Positions 42,073 through 50,030 of a stretch of 64,000 bases of DNA are shown in pieces. Numbering within the stretch: the first letter of the stretch is position 1; each line of letters opens with the position of its first letter. Made by a program: the position numbers and the translations under genes. The DNA comes from Candidatus Zixiibacteriota bacterium (GTDB lineage: Bacteria; RBG-13-66-14; B26-G2; WVWN01), in NCBI GenBank assembly GCA_030613505.1, contig JAUWLW010000002.1:1-64000 (forward strand), written 5' to 3'. The notes beneath the pieces are model-generated. The model saw only the letters and a list, made by a program, of their open reading frames with translations. It made no database searches and had not been told where the DNA came from.

Positions 42073-42675
42073 ATGAAAGAGGAGAAGTTCAAACTGCCGG
42101 AGCCCGAGGGGCAATCCCCTCAGGAACAGGTCGATTGGTCGGCGCTCTTCGACGCCATGGGGGATATGGTGGAAGATGAGAAGGTGGCCGACGTGTTATC
42201 GATCCGCGCCCGTGCCCTAGCCGAGGCCGAAGAAGACGTTGCCGCGGAAGCCGGCGACGTTTACACCTTGTTCTCGCTGGGTTCGGAGCGGTACGCTTTG
42301 TCGGCGGCCGCGGCGCGGGAAGTCATCGAGCTGCCGACGATAATGCCCGTGCCGAAGGCGCCCGACGTGATCGCGGGCCTGTTTCACCGCCGCGGCGGCA
42401 TATACGTAGCGTTGGACACGAAGAGACTCCTGGGGCTCGGAGAGGACGGCCGATACGGTAACGCCGTCGTGCTCACCGGCGAGCCGGCGCGCGTGGCCTT
42501 GCTCGTAGACGACGTGGAGGCGGCGCGAACCATACCGCCGGCCGAAATATACCCGGGCGACGTCGGCAGCCGCGCCATTGCCGGCATTACGCCCGGCCGT
42601 TATATCGTATTGGACGTCGAGGAGCTTCGGGCGGCGATCAGGGGGGCCGTGGGTACCGAACCGAGGGGTGTTTAG
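42073..42675 (+). CDS. CheW-domain protein (second copy)
   Basis: A 200-residue protein with an acidic N-terminal region of about 60 residues and a CheW domain (VYTLFSLGSERYALSAAAAREVIELPTIMPVPKAPDVIAGLFHRRGGIYVALD described only in part here). It is distinct from the first copy, suggesting two adaptors or a receiver-regulator pair. The following TTG start comes 2 bp after its stop, after GAGGGGTG. Confidence 0.85.
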   Translation: MKEEKFKLPEPEGQSPQEQVDWSALFDAMGDMVEDEKVADVLSIRARALAEAEEDVAAEAGDVYTLFSLGSERYALSAAAAREVIELPTIMPVPKAPDVIAGLFHRRGGIYVALDTKRLLGLGEDGRYGNAVVLTGEPARVALLVDDVEAARTIPPAEIYPGDVGSRAIAGITPGRYIVLDVEELRAAIRGAVGTEPRGV

Positions 42676-42677
42676 TA

Positions 42678-44294
42678 TTGGCGCTTAAGGGAAAACTGGA
42701 AGACATGCCGGTCGTGGACGTGTTGCAATTCATCTACGCCAGCCGGCGCAGCGGCACCCTTCACCTCGAGAGTCGGGACCGGCGGGGGTTCGTCGTTTTC
42801 CGCGACGGCAACATCGTCCAGGCGTTGACCAACGCCGCCGAAAACAACCTGGGTAACATTCTCCTCGCCCGAGGGCTTATCGAGGAAGGCGACCTGGCGC
42901 GGGCCGTCGAGACCCAGCGCTCGGAGTATAACGACGTGCCGCTGGGGCGGGTCCTGGTAAAGACGGGCCTTTTGAGCGAGGAAGATGCAAAGGCCGCCGT
43001 CGAGGAGCAAATCGAGGGGGCCATACGCGACTTCGTCCTCTGGCTCGACGGCGATTTCATCTTCGAGTTGGGGACGGCCGCTGAGCCGGCGGACGACGTA
43101 GCCGTACCGGTCGAAGGGATCTTGCCGGGCGTTAACGTCGATACCCAACATCTCCTCTTGGAATGCATAAGGATTTTCGACGAGCGCGATAGAGTATCCG
43201 CGGAAGCCGCCGCTGCGCCGGGCGCGGCCGAACGGGGAGAAGAAGTTACGCCGCCCGAAGAGGTGGAAGCGCCGGCGCCGCTCGCGCATACCCTTTACCT
43301 GTACTCGGACAACGAGTCCCTTTACGCGCTGCTCGCTTCGGTTGCCGCGAAGAAGAAGGTCGAGTGCCGCGCGTTTCAATCGTTCGCCGCGCTGACGTTG
43401 GCCGTAGAGGGAACGGTGCTCGCCGATCGCTTGCCGGTCGTCGTCCTCGACGTCGACTTCAGCGCCGGCGACCAGCAGCAAGGTCGCGCGCGGCGCGCCG
43501 CGGCGTTGATGGCCAAGTTGAAACGCGCCGCGAGCGCGATGGAGGTAATTTGCGTCTCGACGAGCGCCGGGTACGCGCTCCGCGTCGCACTCCTCGAGCG
43601 CCACGCCCGCGCCATCGTCGCTATGCCGCCGAAGATCCTTTTAAGCGAGTCGCCGCCCGGGGTCGAGGTTAGGCATTTCCTCCGCGAGCTTTGGACCGTC
43701 ATCGTCGAGGCGTTCCGCAACTACGAGAACGTCTACGTGAGGAGGAAGTGGCGGGAGCGGATCAGCTCCCTCGAAGCCTATCTGTTGAAGCTCAAGAGGT
43801 TCGTCCGCGAAGCCCAGAAATCGAGCTTCACGTTTATGGTCTCGCTCGATCTCCTCAACCTCATCTCCGAAAGCTACGAGCGGGCGCTGTTGTTCGTCGT
43901 GAGGGAAGGCGTGGCCGGCGGAATCGGCGGTTTCGGCGACGCCGGCGACGGCACGCCGCTGGGCATCATGGCCAAGAACGTCGAGGTCCCCCTCGACGAG
44001 CCTTCCGTCTTCCGGACGGTCGCGGACCGGAAGACGACGTACCGCGGCAAGCCGGACCCGGGCCAACCGGTCCACCGTCGCCTTTTCGAGCAGATAGGGA
44101 AGCCCAAGAGCGGCGAGGCGGTAGTGGTCCCGTTGCTGTCCGGCGGCCAAATGCTCGCCATGATATATTGCGACAACGGCGCCTCCGACGCGCCGCTCGT
44201 CTACGATGAGCTGTTGGACCTACTCTCCAACCAAACGAACATATTGTACGAGCGAATGTTGGCGGAGACGTTGCCCCAGGCCGCCGGCGATTAA
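42678..44294 (+). CDS. DUF4388 (PatA-N-like) protein with C-terminal GAF-like domain
   Basis: A 538-residue protein starting MALKGKLEDMPVVDVLQFIYASRRSGTLHL, the DUF4388/PATAN signature seen in gliding and signalling proteins of deltaproteobacteria and relatives. A second helical repeat (ILLARGLIEEGDL; VLVKTGLLSEEDA) resembles type II/IV secretion ATPase N-domains. Residues about 200-320 look like a degenerate receiver domain. The C-terminal 180 residues (VPLDEPSVFRTV...AVVVPLLSGGQMLAMIYCDN) look like GAF. It is probably the output or scaffold of the CheW/CheR genes before it. Confidence 0.8.
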   Translation: MALKGKLEDMPVVDVLQFIYASRRSGTLHLESRDRRGFVVFRDGNIVQALTNAAENNLGNILLARGLIEEGDLARAVETQRSEYNDVPLGRVLVKTGLLSEEDAKAAVEEQIEGAIRDFVLWLDGDFIFELGTAAEPADDVAVPVEGILPGVNVDTQHLLLECIRIFDERDRVSAEAAAAPGAAERGEEVTPPEEVEAPAPLAHTLYLYSDNESLYALLASVAAKKKVECRAFQSFAALTLAVEGTVLADRLPVVVLDVDFSAGDQQQGRARRAAALMAKLKRAASAMEVICVSTSAGYALRVALLERHARAIVAMPPKILLSESPPGVEVRHFLRELWTVIVEAFRNYENVYVRRKWRERISSLEAYLLKLKRFVREAQKSSFTFMVSLDLLNLISESYERALLFVVREGVAGGIGGFGDAGDGTPLGIMAKNVEVPLDEPSVFRTVADRKTTYRGKPDPGQPVHRRLFEQIGKPKSGEAVVVPLLSGGQMLAMIYCDNGASDAPLVYDELLDLLSNQTNILYERMLAETLPQAAGD

Positions 44295-44313
44295 AACCCC
44301 GGCCTCGAGACGC

Positions 44314-44342
44314 TTGCGGCCGCTCGAAAAATTTAGTATAAT
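44314..44342 (+). promoter_or_regulatory. Sigma-70-type promoter of the SPOR lipoprotein gene
   Basis: TTGCGG, 17-nt spacer, perfect TATAAT. Confidence 0.7.
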
Positions 44343-44415
44343 TGCCGCGTTAAACGAAAGGCCCGGGTAAAGGGTCGAAAGGTTGAATGCGCGAATTACG
44401 CGGGAGGTCCCTACT

Positions 44416-44934
44416 ATGTATAGATGGCTAGGAATTATCGTCGTAATAGTAACCGTCGCTTTCGCGGCCGGGTGCCGGCGAACCGGCGGCGGTCCGGCTT
44501 ACTACGGCGGCGGCGAGGAGGAGAACGTCGTCGAAGGGTCCGTCGTCGTGGGCGAGATCGTCCCGGCGGATAAGGACGTCGGCGAGGAGATAGACGAGTT
44601 CGCCGGCGGCGGCGAGTTCTCGACTACCGCGGCCGGCTCGGTCGAGGTCGCGGAGACGCCCGCCGGCGTCGCCGCCCCCTATACCGGCGCCGTAATAGAC
44701 GGTTACCGGGTCCAGGTCATCGCGAGCTCGTACCAGGATAACGCCAACGGCGTCGCGGACCAGGTCCGCGCGGCCTACCCGGGCACCGGCGTCTACGTCG
44801 AGCACATCCAGGGGTTGTACAAGGTCCGCGTGGGCGACTACGGCGACCGCGCCGGGGCGGAGGCCATGCGCGACCGCCTGCGCAACGCCGGCTACCCCGA
44901 CGCCTGGATCGTCAAGGAAGCGGTGAACCAGTAA
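44416..44934 (+). CDS. SPOR-domain lipoprotein
   Basis: ATG at 44416 follows GGGAGGTCC. N-terminus MYRWLGIIVVIVTVAFAAGC is a lipoprotein signal (AAGC lipobox). A low-complexity Gly/Glu/Val linker of about 85 residues leads to a C-terminal SPOR domain (YRVQVIASSYQDNANGVADQVR...YKVRVGDYGDRAGAEAMRDRLR given in part), which binds denuded peptidoglycan at division or lysis sites. 172 residues. A terminator follows. Confidence 0.88.
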   Translation: MYRWLGIIVVIVTVAFAAGCRRTGGGPAYYGGGEEENVVEGSVVVGEIVPADKDVGEEIDEFAGGGEFSTTAAGSVEVAETPAGVAAPYTGAVIDGYRVQVIASSYQDNANGVADQVRAAYPGTGVYVEHIQGLYKVRVGDYGDRAGAEAMRDRLRNAGYPDAWIVKEAVNQ

Positions 44935-44957
44935 CGGCTAAGTCTTCCGGAAATAAG

Positions 44958-44983
44958 AAACCCGCTCGAAAGGGCGGGTTTTT
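44958..44983 (+). terminator. Intrinsic terminator
   Basis: AAACCCGC / GCGGGTTT hairpin with T-run. Confidence 0.85.
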
Positions 44984-45017
44984 ACGTCGTTAACGCTAAG
45001 GTTTTAGGAGGCGCGGT

Positions 45018-45242
45018 ATGGATATCAATATCAAGTATTGACACGCGTCAGGCCAAGGGCCCCGCGCCGCCGGCCTGGCGGCCGCGATCAAAGAAGAGCT
45101 CGGCCTGGATGCGACGTTGATAGAGGGGAGCGGCGGCGCCTTCGACGTGGAGGTCGACGGCGACGTCGTGTTCTCGAAGGCCGGAGCGGGCCGTTTCCCG
45201 GAGGTGGGGGAGGTAATCGAACTGCTCAAGGGTTATGTCTGA
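45018..45242 (+). CDS. Rdx/SelW-like selenoprotein (in-frame UGA at residue 8)
   Basis: ATG at 45018 follows TAGGAGG. The 74-codon frame reads MDINIKY-U-HASGQGPRAAG, a helix, FDVEVDGDVVFSKAGAGRFPE and VGEVIELLKG, the full thioredoxin-like Rdx (SelW/SelT/SelH) fold at normal length. TGA at 45039-45041 falls where the first Cys of the Rdx CxxC/CxxU motif sits; Ser is at the second position, so the motif is U-x-x-S. The gene also ends in TGA (45240-45242), so UGA must be read in two ways in one message. A 6-bp stem CAGGCC/GGCCUG lies 8-36 nt after the UGA. Confidence 0.82.
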
Positions 45243-45265
45243 ACGTATCGACCCGAATAACATGA

Positions 45266-45397
45266 CGCGGTAAACGAAAAACGATTCCGCAGGGAACCGG
45301 CTTCTTTGTTAATGGCGGCGGCCGCTTTCCCGAAACCGAAGAGATCTTACAAAAGATTAAGGATAGTAAAATCGTTAAGTTGCCGTTTCCAGCGTAG
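45266..45397 (+). pseudogene. Fragment of a second Rdx/SelW-like gene
   Basis: The frame reads GTGFFVNGGGRFPETEEILQKIKDSKI, matching the C-terminal half of Rdx proteins (VVFSKAGAGRFPE in the intact gene) but with no start codon, no redox motif and no N-terminal half. Its lower G+C differs from the intact gene, so it is not a fresh copy of it. Confidence 0.5.
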
Positions 45398-45406
45398 TTA
45401 GATTCA

Positions 45407-46975
45407 TCATATCTTGTAGAGCAGGTCGATGTACCGTACGAGTACGTCGCTCAACACGCCTTTGATCGGGATAGTAGCGGCCAAACCGTATATAGGTGCC
45501 AGGCCGCCCTTTTCGTCGGGATTTCTTTTTACGTGCTCAATAGCTTCTTTGAGGTCGTTGACGAACTTGTCGACTACGCCGGGTTGGGTGTGCCTTAAAG
45601 TTACGCAGATGTGTACGGCGGGCGGGGCGAGCAGGCCGTTAAGGTTCCAGTTGCGCTTAGTCATGACATCCATAACCTTGTAGATGTCCAGGGAATCCGA
45701 AGTAAAAGCGATGCAGAATAGGGGGTCGCCGAGTATGTACAGCTCCGGGGTCGTGCGGATCGCCGCTTTTATGGCAGAAGCCGTATCGAGTATTTTCTCG
45801 CTGGCCTCTAAATAGCCCTTCTCGCCCATAGAGAGCATCGCGGCCCAGCACATGGCGCTCAGGGCCCCCGACCGGCTTCCGGCAAATGTGGGGGAGAAAT
45901 AGAGGCCACCCGGCCAGTCGGTTGCCGTGTAGTATTGATATCGGCGCAGCTCCAAACCGCGATATAGCACTACCGATGTACCCTTGGCCGCGTACCCGTA
46001 TTTGTGTGTATCAGCGGACATGGAAGTTACGCCCGGCAGTTGGAAATCAAATGGAGGGACGTCGTATCCAAGCTTCTTAGCAAAGGGGAGGATGAAACCG
46101 CCTAAACAGGCATCGGTGTGAAAGGCGACGCCTCTTCCCCTTGCCAGTTCGGACAGCTCTTCGACGGGATCGACAATGCCGTGAGGAAAGTCCGGCGCTG
46201 ATCCGACAATAACGATGGTGTTCTTGGTAATCGCCTTTTTAGTTTCAGCTACATCGGCCCTAAAATCGGGACCGACCGGCACGCGGATCATTTTGATGTT
46301 GAAATACTGAGATGCTTTGTCAAAGGCGGCGTGGACCGTGGAAGGCACTATCATCTCGGGTTTGGTAATCCCCTTCAAATCCCGAGCCCGGTCACGATAG
46401 GTCTTCATGGCGAGCAAAATACTTTCGGTACCGCCTGACGAAACGACGCCGCAGATCTGATTTTCGGGGTCTGAGTTTTTAGCGATCTCTGCTCCGCCCA
46501 GCATGGCTGCGGTCATCGACACTACCTCGGCTTCGTACTTGGTCGTGCTAGGCCAAATGTCAGAGTGCAGCGGGTTGCTCTGGGAGTTGATAGCGTACAC
46601 CTTGTTTAAAAAATTTATGTGGTCGTCATCGCCGTGGTACACAGCTCCGGAGGTAAAGCCGTCTTTCCATCTCGACTCCTCCCGGGACTTCAAATTAGCC
46701 ATCTCCTCGATAATATCATTTCTGGCGCGGCCGGCATTAGGAAGACAGGAAAAGGCCTCGAACTCATTCCGATACGGCTTAATCGAGTTCTCGAGATCCG
46801 CCAGCATCGAGTTGTATTCCCCTTCGAGTTTCTCCTTTACGAAAGGGATTGAGGTAACGCGCTTTTCTACAGCCGCAATAATCCGTGGATCGAATCGCTC
46901 AATAGTTTTTTTCATAACCGAAACAACGCGCGGATCCAGTCTTTTGACCAAATTTCGTAAGCTAGAGAGATCCAT
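45407..46975 (-). CDS. PLP-dependent decarboxylase/sphingosine-1-phosphate lyase family
   Basis: A 522-residue group II PLP enzyme. [39 protein letters not shown] and the Schiff-base region [17 protein letters not shown] (Lys about residue 315) match S1P lyase/glutamate decarboxylase, with the overall length and N-terminal helices closest to bacterial S1P lyases. Substrate is uncertain; a phosphorylated long-chain or sugar-like aldol substrate is possible. Codon use is less G+C-rich than the surroundings. It follows the FGGY kinase by 15 bp in the same operon, suggesting kinase then lyase. Confidence 0.85.
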   Translation of the reverse strand: MDLSSLRNLVKRLDPRVVSVMKKTIERFDPRIIAAVEKRVTSIPFVKEKLEGEYNSMLADLENSIKPYRNEFEAFSCLPNAGRARNDIIEEMANLKSREESRWKDGFTSGAVYHGDDDHINFLNKVYAINSQSNPLHSDIWPSTTKYEAEVVSMTAAMLGGAEIAKNSDPENQICGVVSSGGTESILLAMKTYRDRARDLKGITKPEMIVPSTVHAAFDKASQYFNIKMIRVPVGPDFRADVAETKKAITKNTIVIVGSAPDFPHGIVDPVEELSELARGRGVAFHTDACLGGFILPFAKKLGYDVPPFDFQLPGVTSMSADTHKYGYAAKGTSVVLYRGLELRRYQYYTATDWPGGLYFSPTFAGSRSGALSAMCWAAMLSMGEKGYLEASEKILDTASAIKAAIRTTPELYILGDPLFCIAFTSDSLDIYKVMDVMTKRNWNLNGLLAPPAVHICVTLRHTQPGVVDKFVNDLKEAIEHVKRNPDEKGGLAPIYGLAATIPIKGVLSDVLVRYIDLLYKI

Positions 46976-46990
46976 CTTTTCCTCCCGGAA

Positions 46991-48601
46991 TCATCTTCGA
47001 CTATAGCGCTTAACCTTTTTAGGTCTGTTCAACCTCGCATGGTATCCTTTGGTGCTCGAGTATATTCTGGTAAATTCTTTGAATAGCTCGTCGTAGATAT
47101 CGCGATTTTCGGGTGTTGGCTCGAAGGTATTAGCGATGTGAGTACGTTCTGCGATTTCGTCGACAGTTACCCTTCCAAGCGCCATCGAAGCTAATAAAGC
47201 AGCGCCGCGCGCATTTGCCTGGATAGGGTGTTTTACTTGCCTGATGGGGCGATCGAAAACGTCAGCGCAAATCTGACACCATACTTTAGATTGGGCGCCG
47301 CCGCCGATTATATTGATTGCGTCTAGTTGCCGCTTGACGAATTTTTCCGCGTAGCCGAGTAGCCACCTGCCGTTGTATGCTACTCCTTCGAACACCGCTC
47401 TTATGAGATGCTCACGTGTTGTGTTGAGGGATAGGTTGTGAAATCCCCCTCGGATATGATGATCATCGACCGGGGTCCGCTCTCCTAAAAGCCACGGGGT
47501 GAAGATTACCTTGCCGCTGCCGGCAGGGACCCCTTGAGCGATCCGGTTTAAAACTTCAAAGACGTCTTGGGGCTCGGTTTCTTTTTGCAATTCGTCTTGG
47601 TGGTAAAAAATATTGTCCTTTAAGAAATTCAGGCAGGCACCTGCGCATTCCTGTTCGGTGGCGAGCAAGTACTTTCCCGGAAGTGCGGATGGAATTGATG
47701 CCATGTTGTGAAATAGATCTGTTTTCTTAAAAGGAACGTGACATATCAACCACGACGAGGTCCCTATGTAGAAATGACTCTCAAAATCCCTCACGGCGCC
47801 GGAACCGATAGCAGCTGATTGGATGTCAGGGGTCCCTATTACCACTGAAAGGTTCTCAGGGAGACCCCACTCGACGGCGACCTCCTTTTTGATAGGCCCG
47901 AGTATTTCGACAGTGGGCAAGAGGTCAGGAAGTTTTTGCCTGTCGATGGTAGAAATCTTGACCAACTTATCGTCGTATTTAACGTTGGAAATGTCCCGGT
48001 TGTCGGTCACCCAATGGAGTGTAATAGAATCGAACGAAGCGGCGAATCTGCCGGTTAGTTTTAAATTAATATAGTCTTTGGGTTCGAGGAATTTGTATGA
48101 CTTATTATAGATTTCCGGCAATTCGTTCTTTATGTAAAGGATATGGGCGATAGAATCTTTGCCCGAATGTGACGGAGCTCCGCCGGTAAGCCGAAGCCAT
48201 CTAATCAGTTTCGGGATGCTATAGCCTTTGAACATAATTGGCCCGGAGGTGATGCGCTTTATGTGCTCGGCGCCCCGGGAGTCCAACCAGATGACGCAAT
48301 TCATAAGATTATTACCGTCTTCGTCGACAGGGACGGTCCCGGACCATTGGGCGGTGCAGTTAATGGCGATTATCGCGTCGGTTGGAACAGTTCTCTTGGT
48401 CAATAGTCTCTTAGCGGCTTTCGTTATGGCGCTCCACCAGTCTTCCGGCCTTTGCTCGGCTCCGCCGTTGGGAAAGAGCAACAACGGCACGTTTTCAAAC
48501 TCGGAATCCACGAACTGTCCATTAGTGTCGAACAGCGACACCTTGGGGCCGGAAGTGCCCAAGTCTATGGCTATGATGTATTCGGTTTTACCGTACGGCA
48601 C
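46991..48601 (-). CDS. FGGY-family carbohydrate kinase
   Basis: A 536-residue sugar kinase related to xylulokinase/gluconokinase. IAIDLGTSGPKVSLFD (phosphate 1), CTAQWSGTVPVD, VIWLDSRG, GTPDIQSAAIGSGAV and INIIGGGAQSKVWCQICADVFDRP are the family landmarks. The actual sugar is unknown. With the S1P-lyase-like gene it forms a two-gene unit of lower G+C, downstream of the 3' end of the tmRNA gene, a common island position, though no integrase or att repeat was seen. Confidence 0.88.
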   Translation of the reverse strand: MPYGKTEYIIAIDLGTSGPKVSLFDTNGQFVDSEFENVPLLLFPNGGAEQRPEDWWSAITKAAKRLLTKRTVPTDAIIAINCTAQWSGTVPVDEDGNNLMNCVIWLDSRGAEHIKRITSGPIMFKGYSIPKLIRWLRLTGGAPSHSGKDSIAHILYIKNELPEIYNKSYKFLEPKDYINLKLTGRFAASFDSITLHWVTDNRDISNVKYDDKLVKISTIDRQKLPDLLPTVEILGPIKKEVAVEWGLPENLSVVIGTPDIQSAAIGSGAVRDFESHFYIGTSSWLICHVPFKKTDLFHNMASIPSALPGKYLLATEQECAGACLNFLKDNIFYHQDELQKETEPQDVFEVLNRIAQGVPAGSGKVIFTPWLLGERTPVDDHHIRGGFHNLSLNTTREHLIRAVFEGVAYNGRWLLGYAEKFVKRQLDAINIIGGGAQSKVWCQICADVFDRPIRQVKHPIQANARGAALLASMALGRVTVDEIAERTHIANTFEPTPENRDIYDELFKEFTRIYSSTKGYHARLNRPKKVKRYSRR

Positions 48602-48753
48602 TGCGGTGCTTTCTTCCGATGTCCGTAACGGACGGTTCGATGCTGACTGGGTTCAGTATCTTCTGGGAATATCATTCTACTTTGATCTTCGGGCGATTAC
48701 ATATCGAAAGGGCGTATCTAGCCGCGGGTGCAAAGATAGCGTTCGCGTTAAGC
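48602..48753. other. Intergenic region between tmRNA and FGGY kinase
   Basis: No gene recognised; presumably holds the promoter for the kinase/lyase pair on the minus strand. Confidence 0.3.
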
Positions 48754-48783
48754 AAAAGGCCGGTTCCTAAAGGAACCGGTCTT
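48754..48783 (-). terminator. Intrinsic terminator of the tmRNA gene
   Basis: Minus strand GACCGGTTCC-TTTA-GGAACCGGCC followed by TTTT, about 70 bp after the tmRNA 3' end. Confidence 0.75.
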
Positions 48784-48855
48784 CGAACTTTTAAACCACG
48801 GCAATCGTCGCTATTAGTTTATGCGTTGCCACTTCAAACTACTCCGTAAAATATT

Positions 48856-49209
48856 TGGAGGCGGCGGGAATCGAACCCGCGTCCGGAAGTGCGGCTGCCA
48901 GGCCTCTACACGCTTGTCCCGCGTATTAATCTCGCGTAAGGCTTGGCCCGCGGGCGGGTCGGCCTTACGCCAGCCCCCTTGAGAATTTTCGTCCTCGGCG
49001 GAAGGGGCCCCCGCTTTGGCTTATCCCGCTATTCCGACGGCCTACCGGGGCGCCGCGGGAAGGCTCCGCCGGCGGCCGGCTCGCTAACTAATTAGCAAGC
49101 GTACGCGTAGTTATCCGCGTTTATTTTTCCCCGCCTTTGTAACGCGGTGACGGGAAGCCGCGACGTGCCACCTGGTTACCGTCCACCCCCGTCGAAACCG
49201 ATCGCCCCC
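48856..49209 (-). ncRNA. ssrA: Transfer-messenger RNA (tmRNA)
   Basis: The 5' end GGGGGCG pairs with 3' CGCCUCC (discriminator A, CCA not encoded) as an acceptor stem. The 5' region GAUCGGUUUCGACGGGGGU and the 3' T-arm GGUUCGAUUCCCGCC are the conserved tRNA-like parts. Between them lie pseudoknot-like GC blocks and a tag ORF whose best frame reads NADNYAYAC then UAA, the usual DNYA core but ending in Cys instead of Ala-Ala. Length about 354 nt is normal. It rescues stalled ribosomes together with SmpB. Confidence 0.93.
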
Positions 49210-49231
49210 TACATTTATATTATAACATATT

Positions 49232-49831
49232 TTATCGGTATAGCGTCTTCACGCGCCCCAAACTGGTCGGTTCCACGCCCGGGAAGCTCGCGCCGTAATA
49301 GGCCCGTATCATCAGGTCGCCGTTGACGAGCTCGAAGGGGTACCACTTGGTTTTGAAGTAGCTCCAGTTGGGGTTGGGCTCGGTCCGCTTCGGGTCGCAA
49401 AAGATCGTATCGCATTTCGGGTACCCTTGCCGCTGCTTCGCCAAGATGACGAAGGGCTCGGTGTCTTTCCACCAGTAGTCGATGCCTTTGTAGCTCACCC
49501 AGCCGCCGTGGTCGTACGTGAATGTCTTGGGGCCCCATACGCGCTTGCCTGGGGCCGGCGGCGTCGAGGTGGCGTCCCAATTCCAGATCTCAAGATTGAA
49601 GCCTTCCCAGCCGGTATGCCCCGGGGGGTTGCCGACGTATAGCCTGACGCGCTGGATGTAGCCCGGCAGCGGCGGCACGAACTTCACCGCCCAGCCGTCG
49701 TTCGCGCTCTCGCGGTATACCGGCTGGTAGGGGGTGCCGTCGTCGTATTGGAGCCACGCCGGCGGCGGCGACGCCGCGGCCGTGCAGACGAATATTAGAA
49801 AAGCTACGGTCAAACCAAGCGGTCGCAACAT
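49232..49831 (-). CDS. Secreted tagged protein unrelated to the selenoprotein family
   Basis: ATG at 49831 follows GGAGGAAAGAGG; the longer frame upstream is a lexA shadow. Signal peptide MLRPLGLTVAFLIFVCTAAA, then an aromatic-rich beta-type domain of about 165 residues (WLQYDDGTPYQPVY; RLYVGNPPGHTGWEGFNLEIW). It ends in VEPTSLGRVKTLYR, identical in its core to the tag of the selenoproteins, although the domain before it is different. 199 residues. Function unknown. Confidence 0.8.
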   Translation of the reverse strand: MLRPLGLTVAFLIFVCTAAASPPPAWLQYDDGTPYQPVYRESANDGWAVKFVPPLPGYIQRVRLYVGNPPGHTGWEGFNLEIWNWDATSTPPAPGKRVWGPKTFTYDHGGWVSYKGIDYWWKDTEPFVILAKQRQGYPKCDTIFCDPKRTEPNPNWSYFKTKWYPFELVNGDLMIRAYYGASFPGVEPTSLGRVKTLYR

Positions 49832-49963
49832 GGCCTCTTTCCTCCATGGAAGGTTTGAAACCAAGGCTTTGACGGCAATATTATAATACTGGTTTAACGT
49901 ATCGTCAATAATTTTATGGAAAAAAGGGTTTTTGGGAGCTGGGGCCGGGGGTTCATTTTTTAC

Positions 49964-49992
49964 TTGACTACTCAACACCTGTTGAGTATAAT
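49964..49992 (+). promoter_or_regulatory. lexA promoter with overlapping LexA-type operator
   Basis: TTGACT, 17-nt spacer, TATAAT. A 9-bp perfect palindrome TACTCAACA-CC-TGTTGAGTA (49969-49988) fills the spacer exactly, so repressor and polymerase cannot both bind. Autoregulation is implied. Confidence 0.8.
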
Positions 49993-50030
49993 GGTAGCGG
50001 CGGCTCGAGCCGCCGGAAGAGGTGATGGCG

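Noticed and set aside
45260-45410. att-like copy of the tmRNA 3' end at the far side of the lower-G+C genes
   Set aside because: No matching stretch was found by eye.
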